A stretch of 64,000 bases of DNA from Nocardioides sp. AX2bis (GCF_902506435.1 NZ_LR733215.1:3094126-3158125); one strand, 5' to 3'. Counted from the stretch's first letter, positions 50,586-60,466 are shown. Made by a program: numbers and translations. Notes: generated by a model from the letters alone, not told the origin.

Positions 50586-52385
50586 CTAGGTCCCTGGAGT
50601 GCCCGGGTCCCGCGTCGACCGCTCCCGCTCGACCCGGTCGGCCTCGGCGGCGCGCGCCTCCTCGTCGGCGACCTCCACACCGTCCTCGCTCGGGGCGGTG
50701 ACCAGCTCGAACCCGCCGTCGTGGCGGTCCGCCCCGCTGGTGACCGCGACCTCGACCAGGGCCACGCCGGCCCGCTCGCGCACGATGATCGGGTCGTGGC
50801 GCAGGTCGCGGTAGAGCGAGAGGCACAGCGCGAGGATGACCAGCACGAACGGCACCGAGGCGACCACGGTCACCCGCTGCAGGCCGCTGAGGGCGTTGTT
50901 GCCGCCGACGGCGAGCATGATCGCGGCCACGGCGCCGGTCAGCGTCCCCCAGAAGACCACCGTGCGCTTGCTGGGCTCGATCCGCCCCTTCTCCGACAGC
51001 GTGCCCATCACCAGCGAGGCGGCGTCGGCGCCGGAGACGAAGAAGACCGCCACCAGCAGCATGACCACCACGGTCGAGACCGAGGCCAGGGGGTAGTCGC
51101 CGAGCAGCGCGAAGAGCGCGGTGTCGAAGTTGACGACGCCGTCCGGGGCGAGGTCGCCGCCGGTGCGCTGCTGGTCGATCGCCGCGCCGCCGAAGACCGC
51201 GAACCAGACCAGGCTGACCAGGGTCGGCACCAGCAGCACGCCGGTCACGAACTGGCGGATGGTGCGGCCCCGGCTGATCCGGGCGATGAACATGCCGACG
51301 AAGGGGGTCCAGGAGACCCACCAGGCCCAGTAGAAGACCGTCCAGTCGCCCAGCCAGGCGTTCATGTCGGCGTCGCCGGTGGCGGCGGTCCGCGAGGCCA
51401 TCTCGCCCATCTGGCCGAGGTAGTCGGCCAGCGTGGTCGGGATCAGGTTCAGGATCAGCAGGGTCGGGCCGACGACGAAGACGAAGACGGCCAGGACCAG
51501 CGCGAGGACCATGTTGCCGTTGGAGAGGTACTGGATGCCCTTCTCGACGCCGGACACCGCGGAGGCGATGAAGGCGACCGTCAGGACCGCGATGATGCCG
51601 ACCAGGACGGGGGTGCCGACCTCGCCGACCCACCCGTTGAAGCGCAGGCCGCCGGCGATCTGCAGGGCGCCGAGGCCCAGCGAGGCGGCCGAGCCGAAGA
51701 GCGTGGCGAAGATGGCCAGGATGTCGACCACGCGACCGAACGGGCCCTCCGCGTGCCGGCCGATCAGGGGCCAGAAGGCGGCGGAGATGGTCTGCGAGCG
51801 CCCGGCGCGGTAGCTGCCGTAGGCGATGGCGATGCCGACCACGGCGTAGATCGCCCAGGGGTGCAGGCCCCAGTGGAACATCGTGGTCGCCATCGCGACC
51901 TCGATCGCGTCGTCGGAACCGCCCTCGACCGTGCCCGGGGGCGGGGAGGTGAAGTGCGACAGCGGCTCGGCGACGCCGTAGAACATCAGGCCGATGCCCA
52001 TGCCCGCGCTGAACATCATCGCGATCCAGGAGACCGTCTTGAACTCCGGCTTCTCCCCGTCGTGGCCGAGCGGGATCTTGCCGTAGCGGCTGGCGGCCAG
52101 CCACAGCACGTAGACCACGAAGAAGGACGAGACCAGCACGAAGAACCAGCCGCCGTTGGTGACCACGGCGTCCTGCGCGGTCGTCGAGGCGGAGGCGAGG
52201 TTCTTGGTGCTGAGGATCCCCCACGCCACGAAGCCGATCGCGATCGCGCCGGTGACCACGAAGACCACGAGGTCGACGTTGTCGCGCCAGCGCGGGGACA
52301 GGGGGCGGTCGGCCGCGCTCGTGCCGCGGCCGGGGCCGGGGCCGGCTGCGGGGCCGGGGGTCGGTGTCTGCTCGTCGATGGCCAC
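50586..52385 (-). CDS. BCCT family transporter (glycine betaine/choline/carnitine)
   Basis: 599 residues with 12 predicted helices. The Trp-rich BCCT signature is present: YWAWWVSWTPFVGMFIARIS and GRTIRQFVTGVLLVPTL. N- and C-terminal tails are hydrophilic and acidic, as in osmosensing members. It takes up compatible solutes with Na+ or H+. GTG at 52385 has a TAACCT box 6 nt upstream (leaderless). It lies downstream of the cbs terminator, so is separately transcribed. Confidence 0.9.
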   Translation of the reverse strand: MAIDEQTPTPGPAAGPGPGRGTSAADRPLSPRWRDNVDLVVFVVTGAIAIGFVAWGILSTKNLASASTTAQDAVVTNGGWFFVLVSSFFVVYVLWLAASRYGKIPLGHDGEKPEFKTVSWIAMMFSAGMGIGLMFYGVAEPLSHFTSPPPGTVEGGSDDAIEVAMATTMFHWGLHPWAIYAVVGIAIAYGSYRAGRSQTISAAFWPLIGRHAEGPFGRVVDILAIFATLFGSAASLGLGALQIAGGLRFNGWVGEVGTPVLVGIIAVLTVAFIASAVSGVEKGIQYLSNGNMVLALVLAVFVFVVGPTLLILNLIPTTLADYLGQMGEMASRTAATGDADMNAWLGDWTVFYWAWWVSWTPFVGMFIARISRGRTIRQFVTGVLLVPTLVSLVWFAVFGGAAIDQQRTGGDLAPDGVVNFDTALFALLGDYPLASVSTVVVMLLVAVFFVSGADAASLVMGTLSEKGRIEPSKRTVVFWGTLTGAVAAIMLAVGGNNALSGLQRVTVVASVPFVLVILALCLSLYRDLRHDPIIVRERAGVALVEVAVTSGADRHDGGFELVTAPSEDGVEVADEEARAAEADRVERERSTRDPGTPGT

Positions 52386-52391
52386 CGACCG

Positions 52392-52397
52392 AGGTTA
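52392..52397 (-). promoter_or_regulatory. -10 box of BCCT transporter gene
   Basis: TAACCT, minus strand, 6 nt before GTG 52385. Confidence 0.45.
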
Positions 52398-52401
52398 AGC
52401 C

Positions 52402-52437
52402 CACCCCCACGGGTGAGGACATACCCCGGTGGGGGTG
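52402..52437 (-). terminator. Terminator behind cbs
   Basis: Outer 9-bp perfect stem CACCCCCAC/GTGGGGGTG with a nested GGGT/ACCC stem, in the 79-bp gap between cbs and the BCCT gene. A strong, long hairpin; separates the two leftward genes. Confidence 0.6.
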
Positions 52438-52464
52438 CAGCCGGGACCAAGGTCCCCAGACGGG

Positions 52465-53871
52465 TCAGGTCGAGCTGAGGTAGCCCAGCAGGTCCTGGCG
52501 GGTCAGCACCCCGACCGGCGAGCCGTCCTCCTGGACCAGCACCGCGTCGGCGTCCTCGAGCAGGTGCACGGCAGCCTGGGCACCCTCGGTCGCGCCGATC
52601 GTGGGCAGCGCGGGCGACATGTGCTGCTCGACGAGGTCGGTCAGCCGGGCGTCGCCGGCGTAGAGCGCCTCGAGCAGCGCGCGGTCCGACACCGACCCGG
52701 CGACCTCCTGCGCGACCACGGGGGGCTCCGCGCGGACCACCGGCATCTGGGAGACGCCGTACTCCCGAAGGATCGCGACGGCCTCGGCGATGGTCTCGCC
52801 GGGGTGGGTGTGCACGAGGTCGGGCAGCCGGCCGTCCTTGCCACGCAGCACCTCGCCCACGGTGCGGCCCTCGCGGGCGTCGGCGCCGGTGGTCGGGAAG
52901 CCGTAGGTGGCCAGCCAGTCGTCGTTGAAGATCTTCGACAGGTAGCCGCGCCCGGAGTCGGGCAGCAGCACCACGATCACCGCGTCGCGGCCCTCGGGCG
53001 TGCCGGCGAGCTCGTGCGCGAGCTGGCGGGCGGCGTACGCGGCCATCCCGCAGGAGCCCCCGACGAGCATCGCCTCCTCGCGGGCCAGGCGGCGGGTGAA
53101 CGCGAACGAGTCGGCGTCGGAGACCTCGATGATCCGGTCGGCGACGTCGCGGTCGTAGGTGTCGGGCCAGAAGTCCTCGCCGACGCCCTCGACCAGGTAC
53201 GGCCGACCGGTGCCGCCGGAGTAGACCGACCCGCTGGGGTCGGCGCCGACGACCTGGACGGTGGGGTCCTGCTCCTTCAGGTAGCGACCGACGCCCGAGA
53301 TCGTGCCGCCGGTGCCGACGCCGGCCACGAAGTGGGTGACCCGGCCCTCGGTCTGCGTCCACACCTCGGGCCCGGTGGTCTCGTAGTGCGAGCGCGGGTT
53401 GTGCGGGTTGGCGTACTGGTTGGGCTTCCAGGCGCCGGGCTCGGCGGCCAGCCGGTCGGAGACGTTGTAGTAGCTGTCGGGGTGCTCGGGGGCGACGGCG
53501 GTCGGGCAGACGACGACGTCCGCGCCGTACGCGCGGAGCACGTTGCGCTTGTCCTCGCTGACCTTGTCGGGGCACACGAACACGCAGTGGTAGCCCTTGG
53601 CCTGGGCGACCATCGCGAGGCCGACGCCGGTGTTGCCGGAGGTCGGCTCGACGATCGTGCCGCCCGGCTGGAGCTCGCCGGACGCCTCGGCCGCCTCGAT
53701 CATCCGGGTCGCGATCCGGTCCTTCACCGAGCCCCCCGGGTTGAGGTACTCGATCTTGGCCAGCACGACCGGCCCCTCCCCCGGAGCCGTCACGGGGAGG
53801 TCGAGGGTGCGGGCCAGCCGCACCAGGGGCGTGTCGCCGATGAGGTCGACCAGGGAGTCCACGTACTGCAT
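52465..53871 (-). CDS. cbs: Cystathionine beta-synthase
   Basis: 468 residues. PLP fold-type II catalytic domain (about 1-325): the PLP Lys in NPGGSVKDRIATRM, EPTSGNTGVGLAM and GTGGTISGVGRYL. A C-terminal CBS-domain pair (about 335-465) as in the eukaryotic-like enzyme; the end reads PVGVLTRQDLLGYLSS. It condenses serine and homocysteine into cystathionine. ATG at 53871 follows a TAGGGT box by 6 nt. M. tuberculosis Rv1077 is the counterpart, there also near a GDSL esterase. Confidence 0.92.
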   Translation of the reverse strand: MQYVDSLVDLIGDTPLVRLARTLDLPVTAPGEGPVVLAKIEYLNPGGSVKDRIATRMIEAAEASGELQPGGTIVEPTSGNTGVGLAMVAQAKGYHCVFVCPDKVSEDKRNVLRAYGADVVVCPTAVAPEHPDSYYNVSDRLAAEPGAWKPNQYANPHNPRSHYETTGPEVWTQTEGRVTHFVAGVGTGGTISGVGRYLKEQDPTVQVVGADPSGSVYSGGTGRPYLVEGVGEDFWPDTYDRDVADRIIEVSDADSFAFTRRLAREEAMLVGGSCGMAAYAARQLAHELAGTPEGRDAVIVVLLPDSGRGYLSKIFNDDWLATYGFPTTGADAREGRTVGEVLRGKDGRLPDLVHTHPGETIAEAVAILREYGVSQMPVVRAEPPVVAQEVAGSVSDRALLEALYAGDARLTDLVEQHMSPALPTIGATEGAQAAVHLLEDADAVLVQEDGSPVGVLTRQDLLGYLSST

Positions 53872-53877
53872 CCGGTC

Positions 53878-53883
53878 ACCCTA
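53878..53883 (-). promoter_or_regulatory. -10 box of cbs
   Basis: TAGGGT, minus strand, 6 nt before the ATG at 53871; leaderless. Confidence 0.55.
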
Positions 53884-53920
53884 GGGCTCGGGGCCCTCCG
53901 GCGCCGCAGCGGTGGATCCC

Positions 53921-53926
53921 TAGGAT
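53921..53926 (+). promoter_or_regulatory. -10 box of SGNH hydrolase gene
   Basis: TAGGAT, 6 nt before the GTG at 53933; leaderless and confirms the GTG start. Confidence 0.5.
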
Positions 53927-53932
53927 GGAGGG

Positions 53933-54988
53933 GTGGGGAGAGCCGGAGCAGCACGCAAGCTCGCCGCCGCCGCGGCCTATGGCGGGGGCGGCCTGTCCGT
54001 CGTCGGCGCCGGGCTCTACGGCGTGCTGACCGCCGAGGCCAAGCTGGCCCGCAGGACGATCGGGCAGCCCCGTGACGAGCCCCCGCCGGACGCCACCGGC
54101 TGGTACGGCCGCGGCCGCCCCGGCCCCGCGATCAAGGTGGCGCTGCTGGGCGACTCCAGCGCGGCCGGGTACGGCGTCGAGCGCGTGGAGGAGACCCCGG
54201 GCGCGCTGCTGGCCAGCGGCGTCGCCGAGCACGCCGACCGGCGCGTCTACCTGCGCGAGTTCTGCAAGGTCGGCGCCGAGTCCTCCGCCCTGGCCGGGCA
54301 GGTCGACCGTGCGCTGGCGATCGAGCCGGACGTCGTGGTCGTCCTGATCGGCGCCAACGACGTCACCCACGTGACCCTGCCCTCGCAGTCGGTGCGCCAC
54401 CTCTCCGAGGGCGTACGCCGGCTGATCGCCGCCGACTGCGCCGTCGTGGTCGGCACCTGCCCCGACCTGGGCACGATCAAGCCGATCGCGCCGCCGCTGA
54501 AGCAGGTGGCCCGTGCCTGGTCGCGACGGCTCGCGGCCGCCCAGACCATCGCGGTCGTCGAGGAGGGCGGGCGGACCGTCTCGATCGGCTCGGTGCTGGG
54601 CCCCGAGTTCGACGCCGCCCCCGCCCTGCTCTTCGGACCGGACCAGTTCCACCCCTCGGCCGCGGGCTACGCCTCGCTGTCGACCGTGCTGCTGCCCTCG
54701 GTGCTCGCCGCCCTCGGCTTCGCACGCCCCGACGAGGCGCTGCCGGAGGCGTACCGCGGTGAGGGCCGGCTGCCGATCACCGCCGCCGCCGTCGCCGCCG
54801 TGCAGACGCCCGGCACCGAGGTCGACGGGACCGCCGTCGGTGGCGAGAAGCGCGGCGTGCGCGGGCTCTGGGTGGAGCTGCGGCACCGCCGGGGCCGGCT
54901 GCCCGGCGAGGGCCAGGCGCCGGAGGCCGAGGAGACGGCCGAGGGCCCCGGATCAGATCCGGGGCCCTCGGGTCACGCGCCGACCTAG
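53933..54988 (+). CDS. SGNH/GDSL hydrolase
   Basis: 351 residues. N-terminal Ala/Gly-rich helix (LAAAAAYGGGGLSVVGAGLYG) could be a membrane anchor. Block I VALLGDSSAAGYGVE (nucleophilic Ser), block III IGANDVTH and block V PDQFHPSAAGY (Asp and His) complete the triad. The C-terminal 90 residues are Glu/Gly-rich and non-conserved. Its end contains a perfect hairpin at 54939-54971. M. tuberculosis Rv1075c is a likely counterpart. An esterase acting on wall or lipid acyl groups is likely. Confidence 0.85.
   Translation: MGRAGAARKLAAAAAYGGGGLSVVGAGLYGVLTAEAKLARRTIGQPRDEPPPDATGWYGRGRPGPAIKVALLGDSSAAGYGVERVEETPGALLASGVAEHADRRVYLREFCKVGAESSALAGQVDRALAIEPDVVVVLIGANDVTHVTLPSQSVRHLSEGVRRLIAADCAVVVGTCPDLGTIKPIAPPLKQVARAWSRRLAAAQTIAVVEEGGRTVSIGSVLGPEFDAAPALLFGPDQFHPSAAGYASLSTVLLPSVLAALGFARPDEALPEAYRGEGRLPITAAAVAAVQTPGTEVDGTAVGGEKRGVRGLWVELRHRRGRLPGEGQAPEAEETAEGPGSDPGPSGHAPT
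54939..54971. terminator. Perfect hairpin terminator inside the SGNH coding end
   Basis: Perfect 15-bp arms (CCGAGGGCCCCGGAT and its complement) around CAG, in the last 17 codons of the SGNH gene and 47 bp before the end of the convergent Bax-inhibitor gene. It is the strongest hairpin in the window and likely ends both transcripts; it encodes the Gly/Pro-rich tail EGPGSDPGPSG. Confidence 0.6.
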
Positions 54989-55017
54989 CGGGGGTCGGGG
55001 TCTGAGGTGCTCGTCGA

Positions 55018-55902
55018 TCAGTCGGAGGAGAAGATCGCGAGCAGGCGCAGCAGGTTGGTGTAGATCCAGACCAGGCTGACGGTCATCGCGAACGCCGCAC
55101 GCCACGACTCGCGCTCGGGCAGGCCGTTGGCGATGCCCTTCTCCACGAAGTCGAAGTCCATGATCAGCATGAAGACACCGAGCACCAGGCCGACCACCGC
55201 GGTGATCACGCCGAGGACGCCGAAGCCGAACAGGCCGGTGTTCACACCGAACAGGCTGAGCACGAGGCTCATCCCGGCCAGGCCGACCATGCCGAACATC
55301 GCAGCCATGACGCCCTTGCGGAACTTGTCACCGACCTTGATGTCGAAGAACTTGTACGCCGCGAGCGTGCCGGCGAAGGCCGCCATGGTGCCGAGGACGG
55401 CGCTGCTGACGATGCTGGACTCACCGGTGCTGGTGGCGACGTAGCTGTCGAGCACCTTGCTGAAGGCACCGAGGGCGACACCCTCGAGCACGGCGAAGGC
55501 CAGCACCAGGGCGGGGCTGATGACGCGCTTGAACGAGTTCACCATCGACAGCGCGAAGGCCCCGAGGGAGCCGATCATCGCGGCCGAGAAGACCGCCGCG
55601 GCGTTGCCCGAGGCGTCCATGTCGGGTGTGAGGACCCAGGTGGCCAGCGCTGCGAGCACGACGACGCCGAGCGTCATCGCGGTCTTCTGGACCACCGAGT
55701 CGATCGTCATCCGGCCGCCGTCGGCGGCGAGGCCGTAGCCCTGGTCGCCCGGCTGGCCGGTGCCCCACTGGGACGGGTCGTTCGCGTAGCCCGGGTAGGC
55801 CGAGCCGTTGCCGGCGTAGGTCTGGTTGCCGTAGGACGGGGCGTTCTGGCCGCCTCGGTTGAACTCCTCCGAGCGGCGGAACACCGGGTTGTTGCTCTGC
55901 AT
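55018..55902 (-). CDS. Bax inhibitor-1/YccA family membrane protein
   Basis: 294 residues. A Gly/Asn/Tyr-rich cytoplasmic start (about 1-60; QTYAGNGSAYPGYANDPSQW) precedes seven membrane helices. The family pattern FAVLEGVALGAFSKVL and FDFVEKGIANGLPERESWRAAF near the end match the actinobacterial Bax1-I subgroup. Function in bacteria is unsettled (Ca2+ leak or stress). ATG at 55902 with a strong AAGGAGAG ribosome site. Confidence 0.88.
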   Translation of the reverse strand: MQSNNPVFRRSEEFNRGGQNAPSYGNQTYAGNGSAYPGYANDPSQWGTGQPGDQGYGLAADGGRMTIDSVVQKTAMTLGVVVLAALATWVLTPDMDASGNAAAVFSAAMIGSLGAFALSMVNSFKRVISPALVLAFAVLEGVALGAFSKVLDSYVATSTGESSIVSSAVLGTMAAFAGTLAAYKFFDIKVGDKFRKGVMAAMFGMVGLAGMSLVLSLFGVNTGLFGFGVLGVITAVVGLVLGVFMLIMDFDFVEKGIANGLPERESWRAAFAMTVSLVWIYTNLLRLLAIFSSD

Positions 55903-56024
55903 GTGGTCTCTCCTTGGAGGCCGGGGGTGTTGGCCGTCTGCGACGGCTCAGCGCGAGTCCCAGGTTAGCGGGTCTCACCTGCTTCAACGTGCGGGTCGGC
56001 CCCGGTGTTCCCACACGCCCCCAC

Positions 56025-56084
56025 CGCCGAGGTGGCGCTCGCGGACAGCCGAGATGACGCTCGCGGCGCCTCGAGATGACGGTT
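56025..56084 (+). repeat. Left arm of a 60-bp inverted repeat around tRNA-Leu and udg
   Basis: 60 bp match 57021-57080 in inverted orientation with only two mismatches. The arm itself is built of three imperfect units of about 23 bp around GAGATGACGCTCGCGG. It lies 26 bp beyond the tRNA 3' end. Confidence 0.88.
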
Positions 56085-56109
56085 CCGGCGCACTGGTGGT
56101 GCGCCGGGG

Positions 56110-56183
56110 TGCCCCCGCTGGGACTCGAACCCAGAACTGACCGCTTTTAAGGCGGTTCCCTCTGCCGGTTGGGGCACGGGGGC
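56110..56183 (-). tRNA. tRNA-Leu (anticodon UAA), 74 nt with short variable loop
   Basis: Acceptor 56177-56183 pairs with 56111-56117, discriminator A at 56110; no CCA encoded. The anticodon loop CTTAAAA (56145-56151) between perfect 5-bp arms gives anticodon UAA (56147-56149), reading UUA. The D loop AACCGGCAGA is leucine-like. T arm CTGGG-TTCGAGT-CCCAG is perfect. The variable region is only 5 nt (CAGTT), whereas tRNA-Leu is normally type II with a long arm. UUA is very rare in such GC-rich genomes; this is the bldA-type tRNA. Confidence 0.85.
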
Positions 56184-56192
56184 GAGCCAGGA

Positions 56193-56999
56193 TCATCCCA
56201 GGGCGGCTGCCCGGCCGAGCACCGCGTCGAGCATCGGCTCGGTGAGCCGGCCGGTGAAGGTGTTCTGCTGGCTCGGGTGGTAGCAGCCGAGCAGGACCAG
56301 CGGGCCGGTCCCGCCGGGCAGGGACGGCAGGTCGACCTCGGCGGCGTGGGCGAACCGCGGCCGCGGCCGGGGTACGGCGCTGCCGGCCCGACCCAGCGCG
56401 GTCAGCGCGGCGGCCCAGCCGAAGGAGCCGAGCGCGACCACCACCCGCAGGTGCGGCGCGAGCAGGCCGAGCTCGACGTCGAGGAACGGCGCGCACGCGT
56501 CCCGCTCGGCCGGGGTCGGCTTGTTGGCCGGGGGCGCGCAGCGTACGGCCGCCGCCACGCGGGCGCCGACCAGCTCGAGGCCGTCACCGGCGTGGACGCT
56601 GGTCGGCTGCGTGGCCAGGCCTGCGCGGTGCAGCCCGGCGTAGAGCCAGTCCCCCGACCGGTCACCGGTGAACACGCGACCGGTGCGGTTGGCGCCGTGC
56701 GCGGCCGGGGCCAGCCCCACCACGAGCACGCCGGCGTCCGTGGCGCCGAAGCCCGGCACCGGCCGGCCCCAGTAGGGCTCGCCGGCGTACGACGCCCGCT
56801 TGGCGTGGGCGACCTCCTCGCGCCAGTCGACCAGGCGCGGGCAGCGGCGGCAGGTGCTGATCGCGGCGTCGAGCTCGCGCCAGGGTCCGGCAGGGACGTC
56901 GGCGGTGCGGGCGTCGGTCGGGTCGCCGGGCCAGCCGGAGGCCGGCGGGACAGGAGAGGGGTGGGGCCGGCCGGTCAGCGGGTGCGGCAGGTCGGTCAC
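56193..56999 (-). CDS. Type 5 (UdgB-like) uracil-DNA glycosylase
   Basis: 268 residues. Four Cys for an Fe-S cluster begin at [12 protein letters not shown]; catalytic motif [19 protein letters not shown] and C-terminal motif [12 protein letters not shown] mark the family 5 type (UdgB, M. tuberculosis Rv1259). It removes uracil and other deaminated bases. ATG 56999. Gene and tRNA-Leu together are enclosed by 60-bp inverted repeats. Confidence 0.88.
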   Translation of the reverse strand: MTDLPHPLTGRPHPSPVPPASGWPGDPTDARTADVPAGPWRELDAAISTCRRCPRLVDWREEVAHAKRASYAGEPYWGRPVPGFGATDAGVLVVGLAPAAHGANRTGRVFTGDRSGDWLYAGLHRAGLATQPTSVHAGDGLELVGARVAAAVRCAPPANKPTPAERDACAPFLDVELGLLAPHLRVVVALGSFGWAAALTALGRAGSAVPRPRPRFAHAAEVDLPSLPGGTGPLVLLGCYHPSQQNTFTGRLTEPMLDAVLGRAAALG

Positions 57000-57020
57000 C
57001 GGGCGAGCCTAGATGTCCGC

Positions 57021-57080
57021 AACCGTCATCTCGAGGCGCCGCGAGCGTCATCTCGGCTGTCCGCGAGCGTCATCTCGGCG
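57021..57080 (-). repeat. Right arm of the 60-bp inverted repeat
   Basis: Inverted copy of 56025-56084 with two mismatches. It starts 22 bp upstream of the udg ATG, so it also overlaps the udg promoter region and the ppx 3' end (57070-57080). Confidence 0.88.
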
Positions 57081-57996
57081 AGAGGGACCAGGCGATGCCG
57101 TCGAGGATGTCGGACTCCGAGACCACCAGGCGCTGGGGGCGGGCGTGGGCCAGGACCCGCGAGAGCACCAGCGCGCCGGCGCCGATCACGTCGACGCGGC
57201 CGGGGTGCAGCCACGGCAGCTCCCGGCGCTCCTCCGTGCTCATCGCGAGCAGCCGGGCGGCCTGCTCCTCGACCGCGGGCACGTCGAGGACCGCCCGGTC
57301 GATGGCGTCGCGGTCGTAGGCGTCGAGGCCGAGGACGCCGGCGGCCACCGTGGTGACCGTGCCGGCGACCCCGACGACCGTCCGGGCGCGGGCGACGTCG
57401 ACCGGGCAGCCGGCGAGGGCGGCGTCGAGGTCGGCGGCGCAGGCCTCCACCTGGGCGCGGGTCGGCGGGTCGTCGTGCAGGTGCCGCTCGTGCAGGCGCA
57501 CCGACCCGACCTGCAGCGACTCGGCCTGGGCGACCCCGTCGGCGAGGTCGTCACCGCCGAGGACCAGCTCGGTGGAGCCGCCGCCGATGTCGACGACCAG
57601 CACCGGGGCCACCAGCGCGGCGAGGCCGGCCAGCCCGCGCACCGCCCCGGCGTACGACAGCGCCGCCTCCTCCGCGCCGCTGAGCACCTCCGGGCGTACC
57701 CCGAGGCGCTGCTCGACGCCGTCGGCAAAGGCCTCGGCGTTGGCGGCGTCCCGGGTCGCCGAGGTCGCGCAGAACCGCAGCCGGGAGACGTCGTGGGCGG
57801 CGAGCAGGTCGGCGTACTCGTCGAGCGCGGCGAAGGTGCGCTCCAGCGCGGCCGGCGACAGCTCGCCGGTGCGGTCGACGCCCTCGCCGAGCCGGACCAT
57901 CCGCGCCTCCCGGACGGCCACGTCCGGCAGCGCACCGATCAACAGCTTGACGGTGTTGGTGCCGCAGTCGATCGCGGCGACGACCGGGTCAGTCAT
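57070..57996 (-). CDS. ppx: Exopolyphosphatase (Ppx/GppA family)
   Basis: 308 residues, actin-like fold. Phosphate 1 loop AIDCGTNTVKLLI, phosphate 2 VVDIGGGSTEL and GVAGTVTTVAAG. The length is that of the short, single-domain Ppx type (M. tuberculosis Rv1026, Ppx2). ATG at 57996 overlaps the DUF501 stop by 8 bp. It lies in the conserved eno-ftsB-DUF501-ppx order. The last codons run into the right arm of the inverted repeat. Confidence 0.9.
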   Translation of the reverse strand: MTDPVVAAIDCGTNTVKLLIGALPDVAVREARMVRLGEGVDRTGELSPAALERTFAALDEYADLLAAHDVSRLRFCATSATRDAANAEAFADGVEQRLGVRPEVLSGAEEAALSYAGAVRGLAGLAALVAPVLVVDIGGGSTELVLGGDDLADGVAQAESLQVGSVRLHERHLHDDPPTRAQVEACAADLDAALAGCPVDVARARTVVGVAGTVTTVAAGVLGLDAYDRDAIDRAVLDVPAVEEQAARLLAMSTEERRELPWLHPGRVDVIGAGALVLSRVLAHARPQRLVVSESDILDGIAWSLSPR

Positions 57997-58516
57997 CGTC
58001 GCGCCCGGCGGCGTCGCGCTCGTCCTCGGGCACGACCACGCACGGACCCTCCGCACCCCAGTCCCCCAGCAGCGCCAGCACCTCGTCGCCGAGCGGGTTC
58101 ACGCCCGGGCCGGCGGCCAGGGCGTGCCCGGCGAGCACGTGCAGGCACTTCACGCGGTCCGGCATGCCCCCGGCCGAGATGCCCTCGATCTCGGGCACGT
58201 CGCCGAGCGCGGCGCGGTCGGCGAGGTACGCGCGGTGCGCGGCGGCGTAGGCCTGCGCCAGCGCGGGGTCCTCGCCCAAGCGGTCCTGCATCTCGCGCAT
58301 CAGCCCGGAGCCCTCGAGCGTCCCGATCCGGGACGCGGCGCGCGGGCAGGTCAGGTAGTAGGTGGTCGGGAACGGGGTGCCGTTGGGCAGCCGCGGCTCC
58401 GTGGTCACGACGTCGGGCGCGCCGCAGCCGCAGCGGTGGCCGACGGCGTGGATGCCGCGGGCGGGGCGCCCGAGCTGCTCGCGGACCACCCGCTCGTCGT
58501 GGGGCTCGACGCTCAC
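57989..58516 (-). CDS. DUF501 protein
   Basis: 175 residues; Cys pair CGCGAPDVV, TYYLTCPRAASRIGTLE and AGGMPDRVKCLHVLAGHAL are characteristic. Function unknown; conserved between ftsB-like and ppx genes in actinobacteria (M. tuberculosis Rv1025). GTG at 58516 overlaps the FtsB-like stop (GTGA). The conserved Cys and His residues suggest metal binding. Confidence 0.88.
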   Translation of the reverse strand: MSVEPHDERVVREQLGRPARGIHAVGHRCGCGAPDVVTTEPRLPNGTPFPTTYYLTCPRAASRIGTLEGSGLMREMQDRLGEDPALAQAYAAAHRAYLADRAALGDVPEIEGISAGGMPDRVKCLHVLAGHALAAGPGVNPLGDEVLALLGDWGAEGPCVVVPEDERDAAGRDDD

Positions 58517-59079
58517 CGCTGGGTGCCGTCGACGCGCACCGCCGGCGCCTCCTCGGTGCGCGGCGGGTCGCCGGCCGTCTCGACCGAGGACCAGGCGCGG
58601 TCCCACCAGGCCTGCTCGTCGGTGGGGTCGGCCGGCGTGTCGCCGGACAGCGTCGCCTCGGGCTCGAGCGGCTCGCCGTCCTCGTCCAGCACGACGTAGG
58701 AGGTCTCCCCCGGCATCACGTAGCCGAAGCGCTCCCGGGCCTGCTGCTCGGCGTAGGCCGGGTCGTCCCAGCGCTGCCGCTCCAGGCTGAGGTCGTCGAT
58801 CGCGGCCTCGCGTTCGCTGATCTCGGCCTTGAGGTCGCCGATGTGCGCACGCTGCTCGAGGTAGGCCCGCATCGAGGAGGCGTAGCTGACCGCGAGCACC
58901 GCGAGCACCAGGACCAGCACCGCCGAGCGCCCGGTCAGCCGGGGGCGGCGCCGTGGCGCGGCCCCGTCGGTCCCGGTCCCCGGGGTCCCGCTGCCGGACG
59001 CGCCCCGGCCGGCCCCGGGCGTACGGGGTCGGCTGCGTCCCCGCGTGGGCGGGCGGCGCTTGTCGGGGCGGTCGGCCAC
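58513..59079 (-). CDS. FtsB/DivIC-type septum formation initiator
   Basis: 188 residues. A basic Pro/Arg/Gly-rich cytoplasmic tail (1-48), one helix (SAVLVLVLAVLAVSYASSM), then a coiled coil (LEQRAHIGDLKAEISEREAA) and YAEQQARERFGYVMPGE, the hallmark of the family. It belongs to the FtsQLB divisome regulators (M. tuberculosis Rv1024). GTG at 59079; the frame is open much further upstream across eno but without relevant sequence. Ends 4-bp overlapped with DUF501. Confidence 0.88.
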   Translation of the reverse strand: MADRPDKRRPPTRGRSRPRTPGAGRGASGSGTPGTGTDGAAPRRRPRLTGRSAVLVLVLAVLAVSYASSMRAYLEQRAHIGDLKAEISEREAAIDDLSLERQRWDDPAYAEQQARERFGYVMPGETSYVVLDEDGEPLEPEATLSGDTPADPTDEQAWWDRAWSSVETAGDPPRTEEAPAVRVDGTQR

Positions 59080-59096
59080 GTCTCCTCGGCTCCTGC

Positions 59097-60416
<1,320 letters not shown>

Positions 60417-60453
60417 GACCGTGCGGAGGTCCCGCCGGCGGACGCCGGACGGC

Positions 60454-60459
60454 TAGCCT
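60454..60459 (+). promoter_or_regulatory. -10 box of the amidase gene
   Basis: TAGCCT, 7 nt before the GTG at 60467; leaderless layout. Divergent from eno. Confidence 0.5.
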
Positions 60460-60466
60460 GCGGCTC

